The translations under genes and the position numbers were made by a program. This document shows, piece after piece, positions 45,823-57,985 of a stretch of 64,000 nt of DNA. Below the pieces are notes generated by a model, which was not told where the DNA came from, ran no database searches, and saw only the letters and a list, made by a program, of their open reading frames with translations. This DNA is from Verticillium longisporum (taxonomy: Eukaryota; Ascomycota; Sordariomycetes; Glomerellales; Plectosphaerellaceae). Each line of letters starts with the position of its first letter. Positions within the stretch are counted from its first letter, which is position 1. The stretch lies in the NCBI GenBank assembly GCA_019188255.1, contig JAETXT010000010.1, positions 3,162,001 to 3,226,000 on the forward strand, read 5' to 3'.

Positions 45823-47125
45823 ATGAGCGACGAAGGCCAGACAATCGCCTCAGCCCAAAGTATCGTGCTGGACTTGCCGCCGAGCTGTATCGAGTTTTCC
45901 CAGACGCACCCCTGGTACTTCGTTGTCGGAACCTACAACTTGCAAAAGGACGACAAGGTGGAAACAAAGACCGATGCCTCCGAAGACGACGAAAGTTCTC
46001 TCGAGCACGGAGAGGTGACCGCGTCAAAGAAGACGCAGAATCGCAATGGCACCCTCGTCGTGTTTAGGCTCCTGGATGCAACGATGTAAGACTCTACCTC
46101 AAGCTCCTGCCCCCCTACTTGTTGCTGACACCGGACAAAGGCATCATGTTCAGGTAGTCTCACAACCATCTGCGATTCTGGACCTTCACTTCTGCCCCAT
46201 CGTCGGCAAGCAGGACATTCTAGCAGTGGCCTCCAGCACGGGCACGCTCGCCATCATGCGACTGGACCCATCTGATGAGTCCTCGCCGCTGAAGCACATC
46301 GCGACGAGCACATTCCCTGATACCCCTGACGGTGTCCTTTTCCTGTCGCTCGCCTGGCACCCGTCAGACCCCAAGGTCCTTGCTGTCACGACATCATCAA
46401 ATGACGTCTGCCTTGTGCGCCTTGACGATGACTGGAAAATAATTCAGGATGACCCGTATCCTGTCCTTACCCACTCACTTGAGGCCTGGACCGTCGCGTT
46501 CACCCCGCCTACAGCTTCCAACGAGGACGGACGGACAGAGGATGACCTCACGGTGTACTCGGGAGGGGATGATTCCGCCCTTCGATACGTCGCCTTGGGC
46601 GCCACGGGACTAAGCGAAGAGAGCCGATTCGGCCTCCTATTTCCGCCTCTCAAGCTGGATGCGCATGATGCAGGTGTGACGGCCATCCTGCCGACGTCTT
46701 GTCATCTTCACGATGGGTCCAGGATCGTGCTCACGGGAAGCTACGACGACACATTCCGCATTCTCGCAGTCCACTCGCCTCGCAAGACCTACGGAGCTCG
46801 CAAGTACAGCCGCATTGCCGAAGAATACCTGGGAGGCGGTGTATGGAGGCTGAAGCTGATACAAGCGCGCCAGGAGGGAGACGAATGGCACGCCACAGTC
46901 CTGGCTTCGTGTATGCATGCGGGCGCGAGGGTACTGGAGGTCAGAGGCTCTCTGGATGGTCAGAATTGGGATATCAAGGTGCTTTGTCGGTTTGAGGAGC
47001 ACAAGAGCATGAACTATGGCAGCGATTTCGTGCCAGGGACTGGTGTCAGCTCACTGCCACTGGTCTGCGTGTCTACAAGCTTCTACGATAAACTGCTGTG
47101 TTTGTGGAGATTCGAGACAAGTTGA
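45823..47125 (+). CDS. DPH7: diphthine methyltransferase (WD40)
   Basis: Two exons, 45823-46085 and 46141-47125, give 415 residues; the junction splits a Met codon AT|G. DPH7 removes the methyl ester from methylated diphthine on eEF2 so that DPH6 can finish diphthamide. WD40 blades are visible throughout: LDLHFCPIVGKQDILAVASS, FLSLAWHPSDPKVLAVTTSS, LTVYSGGDDSALRYV, GSRIVLTGSYDDTFRI and the late motif MNYGSDFVPG. The end, VCVSTSFYDKLLCLWRFE, is typical of the family. An acidic loop follows residue 45. No lesions. Confidence 0.93.
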
Positions 47126-47951
47126 AATGCTCGTGAGGGTAGAATATACAGGATCTGCAACAAAACTCTGCAACGAATTCACTGTTCCGATGCGTCTTGT
47201 TGATATTGCGGCCCTTTGCTGCATCTAGGTACCTACATATCTAGGTACTGACCAGAGCAGCACTGTACTTTACAGTCCCCACTGGGCTGGCAAGGCTGGG
47301 TACCTTCGGTCGTGGCCGCGTCAAGGGAGGGTTTACCTCGCAGGCTCAGGCCCAGGCCCCGGGCTGTCAGGCCCAGGCGTCAGGTTTCTGGCATCCATGC
47401 ATGTGCGCCCACTTCCATATTCAGGTCGGGTCCGAGTGCCTTTCAGTTCGTCGCTCAGGACCTTATGTACCTACCACCTAGGTACCTACCTTAGGTACAT
47501 TACCTTACCTCACCTCCCTGGAAGCTCGGGCTGCCTGCCTGGGTCCAGATCCCTGGGGCGAATTATTCGCTTGACACTCCACGCTTCACGCTTCACCTCT
47601 CACCTGATCTGTTGTCTGTCTTCTCCCAGCTTCGGTTTGATCTTCTTTGCAGCTTGTCCGCCGTCGTTGCCCTTTTTGTGTGCTGCAGCTCGCGCTGCCT
47701 AACATATCTTAACCCAAAGACCCCCACCATTTTTTGTTGTCTCCCGCCCCAAATCTCGACCCCTAGTCTGGTCAGCTCACTGCCGTTGTTCTCCAAATCC
47801 AACAACAAACACTAGACTCATCCCCCCCGCCCTTCCCCTCCCTTACAGCAACCCGACCCCCGAACCGCATGCGATCGATTTGATATCTTCGAGGAGGCAT
47901 CATCACGTTCGACCCAGAGCTCCCGATCGAGGGTTGTCTTGCTCGTCTACC
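47126..47951. other. MSN5 promoter and leader with ACCTAGGTA elements
   Basis: It holds the DPH7 3' region, then two ACCTA/TAGGT clusters at 47226-47250 and 47465-47512, then a C/T-rich leader into the MSN5 ATG at 47952. No gene seen. Confidence 0.6.
47465..47512. repeat. ACCTA/TAGGT palindrome cluster
   Basis: Overlapping GTACCTACC, CCTAGGTACC and CCTTAGGTAC blocks, about 440 nt upstream of MSN5. A smaller copy lies at 47226-47250. Confidence 0.8.
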
Positions 47952-50900
47952 ATGGCCTCGGCGCATTCCAATGGCGCTGCCGGCATCGGCTCGTCAAACG
48001 GCGGGGAGGTCGATATCCTCTCCCAGATTCACCAGGCCCTCGAGGTCGTACACGCCCCCTACTCCGCCAACGGAGCTCGGAGGGAGGCGCAAGAGTTCCT
48101 CGAAAACGTCAAGGCCGTCGACGAAGCCCCCTTTCACGGCTACACCCTGGCCTCGAACAAGTCGCAGCCCGCCGTCGTCCGACACTATGCGCTCTCGCTT
48201 CTCGACAATGCCATCAAGCACAAGTGGGCCGACTACACCACCGAACAGGCCTCGACCCTCAGGGGTGGATGCTGGAGCTGTGCCAGGGCATCTCGCAAGC
48301 CGATCCGTTGTACATCAGAAACAAGACGGCCCAGCTCTGGGTGGAGGTGGCGAAAAGGTCGTGGGGCACCGAGTGGATGGACATGGACGAGCTGCTGGTT
48401 CAGCTTTGGCAGGTGCCCGACTCGGCCGTACACAAGGAGCTCGTCATGACGGTCCTCGAGACGCTGGGCTACGAGACCTTCTTTGGCGATGACGTCGTGG
48501 TGGCTATGAGGCAGGGGGTCCTGTGCAAAGGTTGGACAGAAATCACCACGCCCACCGCTGTGCTGGCCGAGGCGATCAAGAACCGCAACCCAGCCCCCGA
48601 AGTGCGGTACGGTGACGAGGGCTGGCTGGTGCGGTTGGTGACTCTGCTCGAGCAATGTCTCAACGGCGACATCAACGGCAACAGCGAAGTGCGTTCCTGC
48701 GCCGTGAAGGCGCTCTCCGTCCTCAGCACGTTAATGCCGTGCACCATCCCCAAGGGCACCGCAGCCTCGAAAGTCGTCCCCGTCGCCTCCAGAGCGCTTG
48801 CTGCTTCCCAGGTGTCTGTCCAAAAGGTATGGCACCTTCGCTCTCAGTGACCAAGCGCTACTGCCATCTTGGGGGAGCTTTACTAACATGTTGGTGCAGG
48901 GAGCTCTGGAGGTTTTGCATGCCCTTTATTCACGCGATGACTTTTACGACGAGGAGTTCGCAGAGCTGGTGGCGCCCATGTACGAGCAGGCGTCGGTCGG
49001 ACTGCTCAAGGAGCTCTTTAACTGGTCGGTGGTCGATGCCGAAGATATTGACGACGACAAATACCAGTTTGCTAAGAAATTTTCCGAGGTTCGTATGAAA
49101 GCAGATATCGATGGAGCATCTGTACTGACTCTTCCAGATGCTGTCCTTACTTGGAAATTATCTTGATCGAAAATTCTCCGTCGTTCCCACGGGGTCAGAT
49201 ATCGATGGTTTCCTGAATCTTCTCGTTGTTGTAGCGCAAAGCCAGAGCCTCATTGTGTCCATCCCTGTGCTCGTAACGTGGACCCGTCTCCTCAACAACA
49301 GGTTAATCGGGCAAAGTTCCGCCAACTCACAGCTCATTGGGCCTCTGCTTGAGCTGTGCGGCTCGAGGCTCATCAGATACGAGAACCTGCCTGAAGACAC
49401 GCAAGATGCCACCTATCTGTTCCTCATGGAAGACACAGACACCATGCCTGAGAGGCATGCTTTCCTAGGCAACTACCGTCGCTACAGCATGCAAGTCATA
49501 GAGGCGATTGTACAGCTGAAGCCGTCCGACGCCATCTCGCACATCCTGGGCCAAACCGAGCAGGTGCTGCACCATCTGTACGATGGACAGCCGAGCCTGA
49601 ATGGTACGCGCCCTGCACCACAGCCTTAGTGAGAGACCTGCTAACCCCGTAGTCGCCGCATACGCGAAGCATTCCATGCCTGTTCTTCGCGCCGATGCCC
49701 ACTTGACCGTAATCGATGCCGCCAACAAGGGCTACATGAAGTGGAGGGCCAACCCAATCCAACGCGGCAATCCCGATTATGTGAGTGACATGATATCGGA
49801 AGATTTTACTTGGGACTGATGTGGTCTAGGATCAACAACGATCGAGCCTCGAGGACGGCCTCGAATCTTGGTGTCACAGGCTTCTGGATATGAACTTTGA
49901 AGACCCAATGGTTCGCAAGAGGGTACTGCAAATCCTGGTCCTCATGTCAACATCAGCACTCGATAAGAGACCTCAGTTCATGCTGAAGGTCCTCGAGCAC
50001 ATACTAATGACGTGGCCGGCGCCCCAGCCGGAACACCGTGCCTTCAACGAGGCCATCAAGGACTTTCAGTCTGAAAGCATGTTCGAACTGCAGAGGCTAG
50101 CATCCAAGGTCCCCGATCATCTGCTTGCTGTTTATGATCAAGTTGAGACGCGGGTCCGTGACATGGTCACCTCGGGGACGCTCGACGAGAAGCGACAGAT
50201 TGCATATCAAACATTTCTGTTCATCATCGTTCACAGGGCGAGCAACATTGATCCGCAGGTCCAGATGCAGCGATTGGAAGGTTTCATCGAGCCAATCAAG
50301 GCTCAGTGGCAGAATCCCGAGCTTAAGCAGGCTCTTTCGTCATACTCTGGCTTCTGTGAGCTGATGGCGCTAGATAAAGCGAAGGCCTATCTCAGGAATC
50401 ACGGAGCTCATACTGTTAGTGACTGGGGCGCGTGCGAGCTGGATGCTGAGGGCCTTGCGCTGCAGGCGGAGCTCGAAGACAGGCAAAAGGTATGAAACAT
50501 GGGATCTGCTGTCTGCTGTCCGAACGATGCTAACATGCTGCAGATGCTGCCCCTTCGACCGACCAAATCTTTCCTGTCTTACTCTGTCGAAAAGCTGGAG
50601 AAGTCTTCCCAGCCCTTCCAGGCATCATACAGGCTCTGGAATAACGAAGCCTTCCAGGCCATCTTGCCTGATCTTCTGCAATTCCTCAGGTGTGTATTCC
50701 TCCAGCCCGGCCACAGCGTAGACACACAACTGACCTTGCAGCCATGCCCATGCTTCGCACAACCCCGACAACTGGCCCGAATTTCCCAATGAGATGGGCA
50801 CTGTCGTCAAGAGAGTGCTCAGCGATCGCTTTTGGCAGGCAGGCATCTCGGAAGGCAGCAAAGACGAGTTCTACGCACGCGTAACAGATAGGAAAGGGAC

Positions 50901-52151
50901 GCTTGAAGGTCTTGCATCGACCATCAGAGGCTCGGTGCGGTTCGTGCGAGAGACATGCTATGCGATTATTTACTGCATGAGCCGGCTCGAGACGTACTTT
51001 TACGGCTTTGGCGAACTGCCGAGCCCCCTCGCCGAGGCGTTGTTCCAGAACGCAGTCCACCTGTCTGCCCATCAACAGATCAATCTGCTCAACCTGACGA
51101 GATACCTGGTGGATGATTGTCCGCTGGAACAGCGCGAGCACTTCCTGCCGCCGCTCCTGGCGAATTGCTTCCGACAGATGGACGCGAAGATCAGTTCTGA
51201 ATGGAAGAGGCTTGAGGACCAACAAAAGATTGACGTCGGAAGCGATGACCTGACCGAGGAGATGAAGTCGGAGAGCATCCTGCGTCAGGTCACTCACACG
51301 GCAGTCATCATGGTCGCCGATTTCCTTGACCCTACGAAGCGAAGTAAGTATTCCCGTGTGTACGCTGGCCTCGCGTCTTTCGTGCTGACACTCGCGCAGA
51401 CCCCGCGCCGCTGCGGCCACAGGACCCTCCCAAACGATACCCGACGCTTAGAAAGTTCTGTCTCATGCACTCAAGCATTGTCGAGCCTCTTCTTTTGTTC
51501 AGTACGCACGCTATCCGAATGAGAGATGGGAGGTGCTGTAACATCATTCTGCGTGTCTTCCGATCGATTGTGCCCGACTTCCAGTCGTCCGATGTAACAG
51601 CTGCAGGTGGCGATGGCAACACACAACAGGACGGCGGCGCAGATCCCTGGCTCGACACGACGGCCATCGACCACGAGAGGGCCACGCAGATTCGCGAATA
51701 CATCTCAACACAGGTGCTCGAGGCGTGCGTGACATCGTTCCACGAGCCGTACTTTGTCGACCTGCAGAAGGATCTCGCGTCGCTCATCGCGGCGATCGTG
51801 GTCCACTACATGACGCTGACGGACTCGCCGAAGAATTTCCTCCTCAGCATCCCAGGCGTCAAGTTCAAAGACTTTGAGAAGCTCGGGGAGTTTGCGCCGA
51901 AGCCCAGCTCCGGGTCGCGCCAGCAGCGGGCGCTCGTGCTACACCTTTTGAAGGACGTCAAGGGCGTGAGCATGGCCGAGATGCACAAGCTGCCCAAGAG
52001 CGGGCTGCCGGCTGTGCAGAAGAAGCCGGCGCGCAGCAAGATGGCGCAGGAGTTTATGACGCCCGCGGACGAGGCGGGGTCCAAGGGGCAGCCATCGACG
52101 GGCGTCGCGGATGCCAGCCTCGTTGGACTCGCCAACTTGTTCGACGCGTAG
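47952..52151 (+). CDS. MSN5: karyopherin MSN5/exportin-5 family, frameshifted
   Basis: Eight exons (47952-48826, 48900-49088, 49138-49603, 49653-49780, 49830-50489, 50544-50689, 50742-51343, 51400-52151) give 1272 residues if one G is added to the run at 48262-48265. The N-terminus has the importin-beta region (NGARREAQEFLENVKA, then HGYTLASNKSQPAVVRHYAL and LLDNAIKHKWADYT). After the break the conserved LRGWMLELCQGISQADPLYI and NKTAQLWVEVAKRSW continue in the new frame. HEAT-type helices fill the rest; MHSSIVEPLLLF with THAIRMRDGRCCNIIL is a strong exportin-5 signature. Msn5 exports phosphorylated cargo and carries some proteins or tRNA. All other junctions close in frame. Confidence 0.92.
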
Positions 52152-52578
52152 GGGCTCACGCACGAGGAGGGTGCACACTCGCGCGGGGGAGGGCAGCAGG
52201 GGGGCAACAGGATCAGCACGTGACTGGAAAGGCAAGGGCGGCGGCGGCGGCATGGAGTTTACGGCGTTGGACAAGACCAATAATGGGCGGGGGAAGGATA
52301 TCATAAGAACAGCCAGAGCAGGAAGAGGCAGAAAAGCGAAAGGGTCGACTGGCCATCGAGCCACGCCCAGCTCTGTGCCGCGGCATTCGTTTGTCCTGGC
52401 GCAGGGGTGGGCGGATGGATGGATGGACGGCGACGTTCAGTAGAGAAACGCAACGATAAAAATCATCATCATTCTGGCCATGCCTCGGCTTCTGCTTGTG
52501 AACCTGTCCAGTGTTCTGCCCTCCCACTGGACGCTCCCGTCGTATCGCGGTTCATCCCTTTACGAGAGCTACCTCAGG

Positions 52579-52827
52579 TATCCCTTTGACGCCGAAATTT
52601 GGCCTCAGTACATAGACTGATCACCGCCTGCCTGAATATGTATATTGCGGATCTTGATAGGGACTCGTTCGGTACATGATTATAGCGGGTAGACCTCCTA
52701 AGTAACGTACAGGCATGTAGATGTACTGCTCGTTCTATCTTTTCATTCAATTGGCGAAATCTATTTTCTGCCACTTGGCTGTCGATCATATGAAGTACTG
52801 AGGCCAAATTTCGGCGTCAAAGGGATA
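52579..52827. mobile_element. 249-bp TIR element (MITE candidate)
   Basis: The ends are perfect 33-nt inverted repeats: 52579-52611 starts tatccctttgacgccgaa and 52795-52827 is its exact reverse complement. Pairing stops abruptly on both sides. If the outer TA is a target duplication, the element is 245 bp with 31-nt arms, as for Tc1/mariner-type MITEs. The 183-bp middle is AT-richer than the surroundings and holds no open frame of note, so it would be non-autonomous. It lies 430 bp downstream of MSN5. Confidence 0.8.
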
Positions 52828-54255
52828 ATGGTGCGTTCTGGGCGACCTAGATATAATGGCAGTATTCAGCTTCCAGACCAGTTTTATACTATCGCTTGAC
52901 TGCACTATATCAGATGAGAATCTTTGAAGTAGCCTTGGTTCAAAGTACCCGAGACCGTTCTCGGTCCTGAAGCTACCTTATGGAGTGGAGGTTGTCCCCG
53001 GCATCCGCCAGCAATTGGCACCAGGTGCACGCGATACGTCCCCCGCCTCCAGACCAGCAGGTGGCGTCCCCTCATCCGCAAGCATTTCCGCATCGAGGAT
53101 GGCCCCATCCAGGGATCTGGGAAGGGCAAAGTGCGGCTCGGCACCTGCAGGCTGGCAGAGTGAGAATGGGAGATGGGGGTGGATTTTGAGGGGATCACCA
53201 TCACCACCACTGCCGGCCGATGGAGGGCGGTTGGGCGGATATTCTGAGGGGCGAGACCGAGGTCCGGGTGATCTGCGGCTTGGGGCGGGGGGTATTGCCT
53301 GCCATTTGCCTCTTGATACATACAGTATACTTTTCATTTGTTTGTTTGGCTACGCAATCACAGGACCGGGGGGAGGGGGGCTATCGATGACAGGAAGAGA
53401 GATGGTCGTTTCCAGGGGGGAGAGACATGGGGAGGAAATGGGGGGCCGGGTCGGGAGGGAAGATCTCAGGAGGGGCCGGACGCTGGCTGGCTTGCTTCTT
53501 GCTGGTTGGTGGCGAGTGGTGGGGTGGGAAAAGCGTGTTCCTGAATCGCCGCGTAAGGGGACAGGCTGACATGGTGTGGACCGTAGATGAACGATGGACG
53601 GTCGACACGACCGAGGGCCGCTTAGTGATGTGCTGCTTGTGCGACGTAGGACACGTGTAGGCGACCGAGAAACGAAAAAGCAAAATGCTTGAAAGGTTCT
53701 CCGCCTCTCTCCCCCGGGTCAGTCGACCTCGTGTCCTGGCTGTCCGATCGATGGCGGCCACGAGGGAGGGAGCATTTGTCACGAACGGGAGGAGGCGCAT
53801 TGAGGGCAGGAAGTTGAAGGGTGATCCTATAGGCCATGTATAGGCCACGGGGATTATGGAAGTGCCAAAAAAGAAAGGAAAAAAGAAAGGGCAAGACACT
53901 GGGGTCGCACAGCCGTGTCTCTCCTTTCGTCGCTGCTCTCGGTGTCTCGGGCTTGGGTAGTGGATGTGAAACATGGCCTTCGTGAAGAATCGCTGTCCGG
54001 ATGATGGGATGGTTTCAGACGACGTCTTGGTTGGTGCTACTGCTGCTGCGCTGCTGCTGATGATGCTGCTTCTGTTCGTGAACCAAGCGAGTACTGGGGA
54101 GAGGAGAGCCTCCAGCTGGCGAGCAAAAGGCGTAGGCCCTCGGGATATGAGCGATCCAACCCCCCCCCCACAGGCCCAGGGCCAGGGATGGCTGGAACCA
54201 GTATCTCAACTGGTGTCTCAGGCCATAACCGACCATCCAACTGCCCCTGTTGACA

Positions 54256-54609
54256 ATGAACCAACCCTCAGTCAACGATGCAGACACTGGAGAGGGCACT
54301 CAGAGCCAATCTGGCAGCACTCTTGAGGACCACCCGCAGGGAACCAACCTCATGGGCATCGACACTAATGACAATCATGGAAGCTCAGAAGCAGACATGC
54401 TGCGCCGCATTCAACAACTCACGGAGGAGCCCACGATGGAAGGCTCAACCGACAGTCATTATATCCCCATTGCAGAATTGGTCAAGGTTCATGACGGACA
54501 GGTCCACCCTTACCGGCCAAGTCAACTCGGACAGACTGACACGACGCTAAGGGGACGGCGAGGGACGGCGGCGTCCGTCACTGAGAAGAGCAGAGGGCAG
54601 TGTCCGTAG
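54256..54609 (+). CDS. possible small hypothetical protein
   Basis: An ATG frame of 117 codons (MNQPSVNDADTGEGTQ...) is polar and rich in Ser, Thr, Asp, Gln and Asn with little low complexity, unlike the other frames in this gap. It has no recognised domain, no signal peptide and no membrane segment. The C-terminal part (PYRPSQLGQTDTTLRGRRG) is basic. No neighbouring exon is evident. It may be a lineage-specific gene or chance. Confidence 0.22.
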   Translation: MNQPSVNDADTGEGTQSQSGSTLEDHPQGTNLMGIDTNDNHGSSEADMLRRIQQLTEEPTMEGSTDSHYIPIAELVKVHDGQVHPYRPSQLGQTDTTLRGRRGTAASVTEKSRGQCP

Positions 54610-55094
54610 CTGGGGTCATGGCGATCTGTCATATCTGGCCTGACATATCCATGATCAGACTGTCATGTTCGTGATCAGGGGTGTGCAAAGGGCATGTTTG
54701 ACAGAAGATGCGTCGGGATCACCGGGGCAGGCAACGAATACTGTACCTGGACAGTCAAGGCACGAAGATCTGAGGAGAGCATCTTGAGCATCAAGGCGGC
54801 GGACGATGGAAACTTCCGTACCTACTATCTCTACTATGAACGCTAGCCAGGTAAAGACAGCGACCCTTGGCCCTGTCAAAGCGCGCTGCAGCAATCGTCG
54901 AGGCGGGCCCGACGTACCCATGTCTCCATCGCCGCCTTCTTCCATCCATCATCTCTGTCTCTCTGTCTTGTCTCAGGTCGGTCCAGAGCTAAGCCCTTAT
55001 TTCGGGAAGGCTTCATCCTCTTCTAGGCCGCCATTCGCTGGGGTTCTGCACCGGCAGTCCTTCCTGGTGGGACGCGCGAACTCAACCTCTGTTC

Positions 55095-55124
55095 TCTGGC
55101 TCTGGCTCTGGCTCTGGCTCTGGC
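55095..55124. repeat. (TCTGGC)5 hexanucleotide repeat
   Basis: Five perfect TCTGGC units. Any frame through it gives alternating residues (WLWL or RARA type), so frames crossing it are not evidence for a gene. Confidence 0.9.
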
Positions 55125-56044
55125 GCACTCCCTCCGGCGCACTTCCTCTGGTAACAACTTGCTTGACGTGCCAACCAGCGAATCCTCCTGCACGGGTTCT
55201 CCTCTGCCATCACCTTTCTTCTTCTTCTCCTTGGCGTCACAAAAGCCTTGGCCAGCAACCTCCACGCCAGGCCATCCGATCTGCTCCAATCCGAACCACG
55301 AGATGCTGCGACAGCGTATACCTCAAACAGACCGCAGCTCGATCTCAGCAGGCTCAGCATCCTGTCCCACACTCGCCGCCAACCATCTACGCTGCCACAC
55401 CCTCCGCGACCTCCGCGACCTCTGGTACTGCGAAACATCCCATTGTCCCTCCGTCCTGATCTAGGTCACACAACACGACTGTACTGGCTGCATCGTACTG
55501 TATCCGAACATCGACTGCCGAAGGTACCTGCTGTTGAGCCAAGATCCGCCCAAAGTCACGGTAGCATCAGGTCGGGTCACACAGCGTCCAGAGAAGAGGT
55601 GAGGTGGTATCGTAAACAACCTTCCATCGGGCACTTGACCCCAAGTCGACCAAGCCCGATCAGATCTCCCACAACCCCGGCCGAGGCAACGCTTGGCATC
55701 TCGACACCTCCACCCCTGTTTCGTCCCGTCCTGACCTGATCCTGGCCTGGCGTGAGCCTGGGCCTGCCCTTTCTCGTTTCAACCCCCTCGCACCCACGCC
55801 CCCGTCCTCATCCTCCATCCTTATCCTTATTCTCATCCGTCATTGTCCTTCCACTATCAACGCAAGGCAACTCCGTCACACTATCAACTTGATACCATAT
55901 TCAAACCATTTCGAACTATTCTCATTGACACATTTGCTGTCCAGCTGTACGACAACCCACTAGTTCACTAAGAAGGGCGGGAACCACTTGCCATCTTCGA
56001 CTCTTTCACGTCAGCCGTCACCAACGACCCTTTTCATAGTCGCC

Positions 56045-57985
56045 ATGGTGTACTGCGGCAAGCCTTCGAGGGGCTGCCAGATGTGCAGGACGAGGAGAAT
56101 CAAGGTAAAGTGTCAACGAACCGCCATGGCGACATAGCCCCGCCCATATCTAACCATTTCCAGTGTGACGAGACAAAGCCCACATGCAACCAGTGCACCA
56201 AGTCGCGCCGCCAATGTCCTGGCTACAAAGACGAATTCGATCTTGTCTTCCGCAACGAGACCAAGGCAACCGAGAGGAGGGCGCAGAAGGCCAACCGCAA
56301 GGCCCTCGGCAAGGGCAAAGATGTCGAGCCCCCGGCGCAACCCCAGGTCCAGGTCACCAAGAGCGCGTCTTCTTCGCCTGCCAGCCAAGACGGCTTCTCC
56401 ATCGTCATACCCATGCTCGACGTGCCCGTCGAGCAAATGGCATCGTGCCACTTTGTGTCTAATTATGTCTTGATCCCGCGCCAGGGCAGCACCAGAGGCT
56501 TCCACGAGTACCTGCTGCCGCTTCTCAAGTCGGAAATGCCCAGCAGCCACCTGCACCACGCGTTCAACGCCTGCGCGTTGGCGTCACTAGGGAACAGGCC
56601 GAACGCTTCTGCGACGAAACTCAACGCAAAGGCCCTCGGCCACTACACAAAGGCACTGGCTGCCACGCACGTCGCTCTCCAGCACCCCGAGCAGGGCAAG
56701 TCGGACGCCACGCTCGCCTCCGTCCTCATGCTCGGACTGTTCGAAAACATCACAGCCAGGCAAATGGGCATTTTCGCTTGGGGTTCACACATCGAAGGCG
56801 CCATCCAGCTCGTCAAAGCCCGCGGACGCAAGCAACTACGCACCAAGACGGGTTTCCTCCTTTTCGTTGCTGTGCGTACGCAGATGATTATTCACACACT
56901 GACCACTTGCACCGCCCCCATCATGGGCGTCGAGTGGTGGTTGAGCGATGCTGTCAAGGACGAGGCCGCTGCCATATCACAACGCTTCGCCATCAAGACG
57001 GCCGAACTGAGAGCCGAAGCCACGCGCCTCATGTCCACCATGGCTCGCTGCCCTGAGAACATTGACATCATGCTGGACATGATTCGGCGTGCCCAAACGG
57101 TCGATCAAGAGGCCATGAACTGGCTGCAAAACCTACCGGAGCACTTTAGGTTCAAGACGGTGGCTTGGGAGGACCACGTGCCTAATGGCGACTATGAGAA
57201 GGCTGAAGTGTTCCCTGGGCGCGTGGATATCTATCAAGATTTCTGGATCGCCAGTGTCCTGAACATGGCCCGCGTCTGCCGCCTCATTCTCGCGTCGGTC
57301 ATTGTTCGTTGCGCGGCCTGGGTGTGCAGCCCAGTTGACTACCGCACGACACCAGAATATGCTTCGGCCGCACGGACGTGCGTCGACACCATTACCGACA
57401 TTGTTGCATCGGTGCCATATCAGCTCGGCTGGCACTTGAAGCGTCCCGAAGTGATGGAGCGCGCGAACCTCTCCGGGTTTGCCTGCGGTGTGGAGGACGC
57501 GCTGAAGGGCTTGCCCGGCTACTTCCTGACGTGGCCCCTTGCCATCCTGCACGGCCAGGACTACACGACCGATGCGCAGCGGTCCTGGATCGTGGGACGA
57601 CTCAAGTTCATCGGCGACGAGCTCGGCGTGAAATATGCCCACTTGCTCTCTCAGGTACGCTAGAGCCAGGCCGATTGAGATGACGTGGGGAAAGCTAACA
57701 AAGGGTCAGATTCAAATCCGCATCCCCTCCATGCTCATCCGCCGCGACGGTCTCATGGCCAATCCGTACCCCAACTCGCACAACTTTGAAAAGATGCTCT
57801 CGGCTCGCCTGCTGTCGGCCCGCGAAGCACCGCCCTCGGCAGGCTACGAGATGAATCCCCTCCAGCAGCGCGAGGCCATGCAGCGCGAACAGGCCGAGAA
57901 GAAGAAGGCCGAACTGTTGGCCAAGGCCACCGGCACAGCGGGACAGTCGGGGCAGTGGGTGGCGCAAAATTGGCTGAGGGTATAG
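56045..57985 (+). CDS. Zn2Cys6 fungal transcription factor
   Basis: Three exons (56045-56104, 56164-57654, 57710-57985) give 608 residues. The binuclear cluster is exact: C11-x2-C14-x6-C21-x6-C28-x2-C31-x6-C38, assembled across the first intron, which falls between K20 and C21 as in many fungal paralogs. A basic linker (KATERRAQKANRKALGKG) follows. The middle region (about 115-500) is the helical fungal-TF region, for example SHLHHAFNACALASLG and YTKALAATHVALQHP. The C-tail ends with a Glu/Lys-rich helix (REQAEKKKAELLAKAT). The target genes are unknown; no biosynthetic cluster adjoins it. No lesions. Confidence 0.93.

Larger units (their letters stand above)
52152..56044. other. 3.9 kb intergenic region with MITE-like element
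   Basis: It holds the MSN5 3' region, a TIR element at 52579-52827, GGAT microsatellite near 52413-52430, G-rich stretches at 53360-53560, a weak open frame at 54256-54609, and (TCTGGC)5 at 55095-55124. From 55740 to 56044 the C/T- and CA-rich leader of the Zn2Cys6 gene is visible. Nothing else recognised. Confidence 0.6.

Noticed and set aside
56045..57985. Regulator of a secondary-metabolite cluster
   Set aside because: Neighbours are MSN5, a small membrane protein and SEC24; no PKS, NRPS, P450 or transporter is present.
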